From assembly GCA_049999765.1 (NCBI GenBank), contig JBNGIQ010009406.1, forward strand, positions 62,001-126,000: a stretch of 64,000 nucleotides of DNA, given 5' to 3'. Positions 58,395 to 64,000 of the stretch are shown here, in pieces. Every line of letters starts with the position of its first letter. Position 1 is the stretch's first letter. Position numbers and translations under genes: made by a program. The stretch is from Phaeoceros laevis (taxonomy: Eukaryota > Anthocerotophyta > Anthocerotopsida > Notothyladales). The notes beneath the pieces are model-generated. The model saw only the letters and a list, made by a program, of their open reading frames with translations. It was not told where the DNA came from and did not search any database.

Positions 58395-59945
58395 ATGGAC
58401 AGGAGTTTAGCTATGGAGAGCAGGAGGCAGATTATGCTGAGGTTCAAGGAGGGGGGCCTTGGTTGCTCTGGAAATACGAGCCTCGAAGTGTTTGGTGCAG
58501 AATTGCCTTCCTCTATGTGGAACGATCAAGCTAGCGCGCAGTGGGCCACAACAGCAGGTTAGGTTGCTTTGCTTGTAGTTGGTCTGGCCCTCCAGGCTGC
58601 GGTTTAGTGTTGGCCTACTCTGAAAGTCGATGCCTCCTGTTTGTGAGCAGATCCAGTGCCACCGAAGAGGGGTGGCTTGCGGGAAAACGAGGTCACAGCG
58701 GGTCTGATATGGTTGCGTGCCTTGTCCATTCCCTACAAATTGACAGCCGTAGGTTCAATTCACAGGTCGTATAAGGGGGTTTGTGGTGCGTGGAAGAAAA
58801 TTGCAAGCCCGAGAAACAAGGCAGTCACGATGCACACATTGCGGACTGCGCTCAAGGACAGCTCGCTACTCAATCCTAAGGAGGAGAATCGGCACTGGCA
58901 AAAATATTGGCTGCTTAGTTGGATGAAAAATTTGGCGGGGGATGATGGTTCTCGCACTTCTGCTGGGGAGGCCATGGGCAACATCGAAGACTATTTGGTT
59001 AGAGAAGTTGAATACTTCGATACGCTGTACCAGCAGTATATAAAATATGTGTTCAGCTGGATATACGATCCCCAGCTGGAAGACCCGGTCACAAGTGTCT
59101 GTCGGCAATTGGAGCGGCTCTCCCAGCACAAGGGTAAGTTGGTTCTCGGCTCCCTTCTGTTTGAGTGAGCGGTTGGTTTGGTAGAGAACTCTGATTGATT
59201 ACTGCTTGGAACAGGTAGGGCATCGCACTCAGCAGAATCAGGAGGAGCTACACCTTCACCACGCAGATGCAGAAAAAAGCCCAAGAAGCCGGAGGCGGAA
59301 TCTGAACACGGAAGGAACCCCAAATATTTGCAAACGCTTGATCGCACGCTATCAGCTGTTAATGGGCTTGCCTGTCCAATCTCAAAGGAGAAGCCAGATG
59401 TGGGACTCGCTGAGTCTGACAAGATCACTTCAGATGGCTTGAGTGGCCGCACATGTGATGGGACAAGAAGCAACAAACAGCCTGGGAGATGTGATTGCGG
59501 ACTACTCCAAATGGTGCAGGAGGGGGCAGGCCAACGAGAAGTGGAAGCAGCGGCCCAGCAAAAGAGGCTTCAGAGTGAGTTGGCTGATGCCCTTGCACGG
59601 CAAAAACAGTTGCAGGATCAGCTGCGTGACAAAGCTGCACAACAAGAGAAACTGCAAAAGGAATTGGATGATGCACATGCCGAACAGAAAAAGAACATGG
59701 CTATCCTTGGTCGGATCATTTTGAAGAAGGTTGCTGATGTCAAAGCATTGAGCGAGCAGCTGGAAGCCGAGGTGGAGAAATCCATGTGCGAAATTTGCTG
59801 CGCGAGGCCCCGGTGCGAAGTTATCTTACCTTGCATGCATTTCCTCTTCTGTGGTGACTGTCTGAAGGAGTACAGGCTGGGAAGCGATAAATGCCCCACC
59901 TGTAGGGGTACAATTGGAGGATCAATGAACCTGAAATTCGTATAA
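58395..59945 (+). CDS. Coiled-coil protein with C-terminal RING finger
   Basis: Three exons, about 58395-58557, 58651-59133 and 59215-59945, join in phase 1 at both sites and give about 458 residues. The central exon encodes a mostly helical region with SLLNPKEENRHWQKYWLLS and YFDTLYQQYIKYVFSWIYD. Residues ~310-400 form a coiled coil (QKRLQSELADALARQKQLQ, EKLQKELDDAHAEQKKN). The last ~50 residues are a C3HC4 RING: CEICCARPRCEVILPC, HFLFCGDC and CPTCRGTIGG. It is probably an E3 ubiquitin ligase that dimerises by its coiled coil. Plant relatives with a terminal RING after a coiled coil are common, but I cannot name the subfamily. Confidence 0.85.
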
Positions 59946-60577
59946 TGTGGGAGAAAATCCAGGAAAAATACCCAGGCAGGAGCCGGGAGCCGGGAGTAGC
60001 CGATGTGCATGCTCGAAATCTACCGGAACTGTCATTCTAGTCTCTGACTGACCGATGTCTTTCAACCAATCAAAAGGGTTCCACTTCAGGCCACTGGTGT
60101 TGATCATCGTCACGGTTGGCTGAAAGAAACTGAAGACAGCCACAGCCCGAACAGTGTCCAGAAGATTATTGTTACACAGCATGCAGAGCAACTCTAAACT
60201 CCGCAGAGTAGATTTACTTCGAGCTTTTAGATTCGTTACGCTTCTGCCTTGAGGGTGCCTCCTTTTGAGTGGGCCGTTCAGCAAGCTAATCATTCCTTTG
60301 TGCAGCTTCCTGAGCAATCACCGAAGAAAGCTCTCTTGGCTCTCAACCGTTAGCTGGTCCCTTTCCGTGGACAAGGAAGTGCTAAACCCTGAACCCCTAA
60401 GAACAAAACCCTAGAGCAGGACCTTGTCTTGGAAGCTGCCTCGGAGGAGGCTGGAGCATTGCACCTCAGTATACGTGGTCTGAGACAGGCGTAGATTATA
60501 ATGATGGCCTTCTCAGGCTCGCAATCTGCTTGAAATTTTGTAGAGCCCTTCTGCAGGCCAAGCAGTCTGTCGGAACG
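59946..60577. other. Intergenic region upstream of the MIF-like gene
   Basis: No credible gene was found. A short ATG-led frame near 60502 could be an upstream ORF. Telo-box-like sequences lie at 60383-60413. Confidence 0.4.
60406..60413 (+). promoter_or_regulatory. Telo-box motif
   Basis: The motif aaaccctag lies about 170 bp upstream of the MIF-like start, preceded at 60383-60400 by the related taaaccctgaacccctaa. Such motifs are frequent in promoters of plant growth-related genes. Function is inferred. Confidence 0.45.
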
Positions 60578-61202
60578 ATGCCCACGCTGTCAATCTTCAC
60601 CAACGTTCATCTGCGATCGGCCGCCATATCTCCGCTGCTGAATTTGCTCAGCTCAGCCGTAGGCCGCATATTAGGCCAGCCGGAGCATGTCAGTCTCTCT
60701 CTCTCCGTGCCATGCCACTCCTCCAGTGATGTTTACGCTTACCAACTTGAAAATGTCAGCACCTTGCGCAGTACGTGCGTACTGTAATTCTCCACTCTGT
60801 GACTGTGGAGCGTGAAAGCCACCGGGCCTCTGACTGTCCCGTTGGCTGTGGCGTGCAGTATGTGATGGTTTTGGTGCGGGGCGGGCAGGCATTGTGCTTG
60901 GGCGGCAGCACGGAGCCGGCTGCCTTTGGAGAGCTCCTTTGCATCAGCGGTCTTGGCCCGGAGGTCAATGTGCAGCTGAGCGCGGCCTTGTCCGAAATTC
61001 TCGAGTCTCAGCTTGCTGTCCCGCCGTCGCGTTTCTGTATCACGTTCCGCAATTCAAAGGTCTGGTGGGTTCTTTCTGCTTTCATGGACGTGGGTGGTTG
61101 CTCCGATATGGAAGGCTCAATCAGTATCACTCTTGGTTGGAAATGCAGGGGCCTGACACGAACGCGTATAGTCCTGACTGCTTCCACGCGCTGCATCAGT
61201 GA
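60578..61202 (+). CDS. MIF/D-dopachrome tautomerase-like protein (MDL)
   Basis: Three exons, about 60578-60688, 60859-61059 and 61149-61202, join in phase 0 and give about 121 residues, close to the family's ~115. The protein starts MPTLSIFTNVHLRSAAISPL, with the catalytic Pro2 of tautomerases exposed after Met removal. Family blocks follow: GRILGQPEHYVMVLVRGGQA, LGGSTEPAAFGELLCISGLG and VNVQLSAALSEILESQL, VPPSRFCITF. Plant MDL proteins are cytosolic or peroxisomal trimers linked to stress and immunity. The last exon (GPDTNAYSPDCFHALHQ) replaces the usual 'GWNGSTF' end, so the C-terminus is unusual or that exon is misread. Confidence 0.88.
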
Positions 61203-61531
61203 CGCGCTCGACTCTCCAAAACTCCCTTGTCTTGCCTCTAGCTGTTCCCTGGTGAGCTGCTTAATTGGAAGTTTGCTAGCTTGTTGCCGAGCTGCTCCTG
61301 GAAGTGTGATCACCTGATTCAGAGTGCACGATGCAACTCTCATGGGCAGGTTCCTCGCAATTACGTCGTATGACCAGGAGACACTTGTTGCTGGTGTGCA
61401 TTACTGCTAGAAGCCATGGACAAATAAGGAAAAACTGGTAGCTGCAAGTGGCAACTTTTTGCCTCAATGACTCGGCTCAGAGATTGTGTCCAGGTCCTGA
61501 GATAGTCGGTTCAAATGGTAGATGTTTTAGG
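61203..61531. other. Short intergenic interval
   Basis: The interval should hold the MIF-like 3' UTR and the oligopeptidase promoter. Nothing further is visible. Confidence 0.4.
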
Positions 61532-64000
61532 ATGATGCTATGGCACCGAAACCAAAGCATGCAGCACGCACTGCACGCAGGCCAGTTTTCCTGGCCAACT
61601 TCCGCACGTATGGCTGACTTTGCCAAGCGATTGCTGAGCCAGCACCTTTCAGGCGTAGTTTGCAAGCAATTTGTTGACCAGGCAAGCGCAGCAATTCCAC
61701 CACCTCTAAGTGATGAGGTGTCTCCTCCAGTGGCTCCGAAGCGTTCGCACTACAAGAGTGTTCACGGATTCACCTGGGATGATCCTTATCACTGGATGTC
61801 GAATGCGGAGGATGTGAAACTTGTAGAGCATTTGCAGCATGAGAATGCTTACTGTGGAGCAGTCATGGCAGATACTGTTCAGCTGCAATCTTTGATGAAG
61901 AAGGAAATTGCAGGCAGAATGGCCAGGGAGCTTTCGTCATCGTTTATCCCTTGGGGCCCTTGGTAAGCTGCTCGCTTTTTCTTTTCCTGGGACGTTGGGA
62001 ACTTCTGGGCATTTGCCCTTAAGCTTTGCCTCTGACACACCACTTGGTACGGCATATCAGGCACTATTACTCGAGAGTACCAGAGGGTAAAGATTTTCCA
62101 GTATTCTACAGGAAGAGGAGGGTTGGAGGAACTTCAGAATCGAGGTCTGCATGGCAAACCCTGGTAGCTGCAGCGGTTGGATTCAAGGAGGACACAGAGG
62201 AGGTCTTGGTTGATCAGAATCTTATCGCAGAGGAGCATGGCAAGGATCCGAACTTCTCTGATCCCTTTGACATTATACACTGGAGCAGCTGTGTAGCTGA
62301 GACGTGCTTACTTTGGTCTGTCAATCTGCTTACGAATAATCTGAGCTGTTCTTAGATAAGTGTACAGCCGTGAGGAACTTGAATTTAGCTCATGTCTTTG
62401 TGTTTGTAATTTGGATTCAAGGGCTGAACTTGTAACACTCGCAACTGCAGGTTATGCCCAGCTGGGGATGTGCAAAGTATCTTCTGATCATCAGCTTCTA
62501 GCTTTCACCGTGGATCTTGTTGGGAATGAACTTTTCACTCTATTTGTGAAGGATCTGAATACAGGCCAGTTACTCTCCCATCATACCACCGAAGGTGTCA
62601 CCAGCATGGAATGGTCCAGCAACTCTCGCACACTGTACTATACAGTTCCTGATAATTTGCTGAGGCCCTTCAGGTTGGTGAATCTTCATGTCATATTTTC
62701 CATAGTAGATGAGTGTGGTCAGTCAAGTCGCATGATTGCTTCCTGTCTGTGCCCAGGGTTTTGGGTCGGAGGCTTGATGCCACGGAAGCAGATTATGTTG
62801 TGTTCGAGGAGAAGAATCCAAGCTACTGTATTGATGTCAGCAGAACAAAGGATTGGTGTTTCGTAACTATCAACACGCGGTCAAAAAATTCTAGTGAGGT
62901 GATTCTAGTGAGGAGTCTCTTTATTGCAGTTATCATAGTTGCCTGGTTGTTTGTTATATCTCTGTTGTTACTCCATGAATAATCTTGATGTTTGTCTTTC
63001 TGCGGCTGAGAGAGCATATTTGGATCCAATGGAGGTGCTTTTCAAGCAGATTCTTGACGCCTACTACTTGTGAAAGCTGGCTCCTCAGTGTATGCGCCTT
63101 TGTGCAGGTTTACTTGGTGGATGCCATCAAATGTGAGGCTCCTCTAAGACTGGTTGAGAAACGAAGGTCCGGTTTGGAATATTTTGTGGAACATCACAAT
63201 GGTTTTCTGTACATCCTCACAAACTTCGCTGCACATAATGTGGGAAATGATTGTGGAAACTTGAGACTGGTTCGATGTCCGCTGGAGAAACTGGACTCAA
63301 AGTTCTGGCAGGTCAGTTTGCCATGCACAGTCAAGGAGTAAATCTAGATCACATACAGGTTATAGATCAGGTATGTCCTATCATGCTTCAGTTAATATCA
63401 TCTCCCTCTTTTGCAGATCGTGGTACCGGTTGAACCTGGTATAGTGATTGTCAACATGGACATGTTCAAGAACTACCTTGTTTTGTATGAGAGGAAAGAA
63501 GTGTCACCGAAGATTCGGGTTTTTCAGATGCCTCTACCATCAGAAAACAAGGTTAGTGACTATTATTGTACGTTCTCTGTTGGAGCTAATGGCTCCCAGT
63601 GGGGCAATTTCCATTATGGCACGCCATGTACGTCTATTCTCTCAGCTCACCTGGGTGTCGCCTTTACAGAAATGTGAAGTACCATTGCCTTCAAAGTCCT
63701 GGAGGTTGCAACTCCCTGAAGACGTTTGTACAATAACCCCGGGAGCAAATCCAGATTTTCACTCATCTATCCTCCAAGTTCAGCTGTCATCACCTTCCGT
63801 AAGTGCAACATCTCTGATTGGATTGCTCAGTCTCAAAGTCTGACCGATCATCATCAGCTGGTAGCACCGGACTTTGTCTTACTGGTTCAGTCATACCCCT
63901 CTACTACCTGCCAAACGTGATACCATGATGTTTTGTTGAGTCTCCAGATTCCAGAGGCCTTTCTTGGGTATGATCTGTCTGGTGGGGCAGTTGAAGTTCT
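61532..64000 (+). CDS. Oligopeptidase B-like S9A serine peptidase, truncated by window
   Basis: The gene starts near 61532 and runs off the right edge. The leader is presequence-like. It is followed by VAPKRSHYKSVHGFTWDDPY and HWMSNAEDVKLVEHLQHENA, the oligopeptidase B start. Later exons give the beta-propeller: YYSRVPEGKDFPVFYRK, KVSSDHQLLAFTVDLVGNEL, TSMEWSSNSRTLYYTV, RRLDATEADYVVFEEKNPSY, YFVEHHNGFLYILTNFAAHN, VNMDMFKNYLVLYERKEV. The catalytic alpha/beta-hydrolase domain with Ser, Asp and His lies beyond 64000, so activity cannot be judged. These enzymes cut short peptides after Arg or Lys. Introns here are 70-170 bp. Organelle targeting is possible but not shown. Confidence 0.9.

Overview
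The window is nuclear DNA of a land plant. Genes are split by short introns, mostly 60-130 bp and almost all GT-AG. It carries plant or plastid families: pentatricopeptide repeat (PPR) proteins, a class III peroxidase, a PsbP-domain lumenal protein, cryptochrome inhibitors of the BIC type, and organellar RadA. Telo-box motifs lie near a ribosomal protein gene and an MIF-like gene. Short introns, compact genes and decayed PPR copies fit an early-diverging vascular plant such as a lycophyte (Selaginella-like). The organism call is an inference from style, not a proof.

Layout, left to right. 1-1668: two diverged inverted copies of a ~130 bp GC-rich sequence. 2134-4495 (+): NOT4-type RING protein with a GC-AG intron. 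5552-7669 (+): conserved plant protein of unknown function. 8185-9473 (-): ribosomal protein L7. 10665-11795 (-): GSTCD-like methyltransferase. 12341-13883 (+): plastid alpha/beta-hydrolase-fold protein lacking the nucleophile serine. 14455-14901 (-): BIC homologue. 15.7-17.4 kb: AT-rich island between inverted GC-rich arms, probably a non-autonomous mobile element. 18411-19620 (-): unrecognised five-exon gene. 20.6-20.9 kb: 142 bp tandem duplication. 21.4-23.5 kb (-): PPR pseudogene and an interrupted ORF. 23.8-27.7 kb (-): GON4L/YARP-like nuclear protein. 29.1-32.3 kb (-): RADA. 33.4-34.3 kb (-): F-box/LysM protein. 35.0-36.3 kb (+): class III peroxidase. 36.6-39.2 kb (-): P-class PPR protein. 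39.9-41.7 kb (+): PsbP-domain protein with a Tat-type lumenal signal. 41.9-42.8 kb: nested tandem repeats. 43.2-44.6 kb (+): PIGW/GWT1. 47.0-47.6 kb (+): second BIC homologue. 48.5-51.9 kb (-): CWH43-like protein. 53.9-54.7 kb (+): cupin. 55.0-57.4 kb (-): a decayed and an intact copy of an unrecognised family with different tails. 58.4-59.9 kb (+): coiled-coil RING protein. 60.6-61.2 kb (+): MIF/MDL tautomerase homologue. 61.5-64.0 kb (+): oligopeptidase B, cut by the window edge.

Most neighbours are unrelated housekeeping genes, as expected for a plant nucleus. Two thematic coincidences stand out. Two genes of GPI-anchor lipid metabolism (PIGW/GWT1 and CWH43-like) lie within 4 kb of each other, and two BIC paralogues sit about 32 kb apart. 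The most unusual local object is the 54.97-57.42 kb paralogue pair: one copy is broken but ends in a ubiquitin-like domain, the other is open but ends in an FG-rich repetitive tail.

Exon boundaries were read by eye from splice motifs and frame continuity, so individual borders may be off by a base or more.
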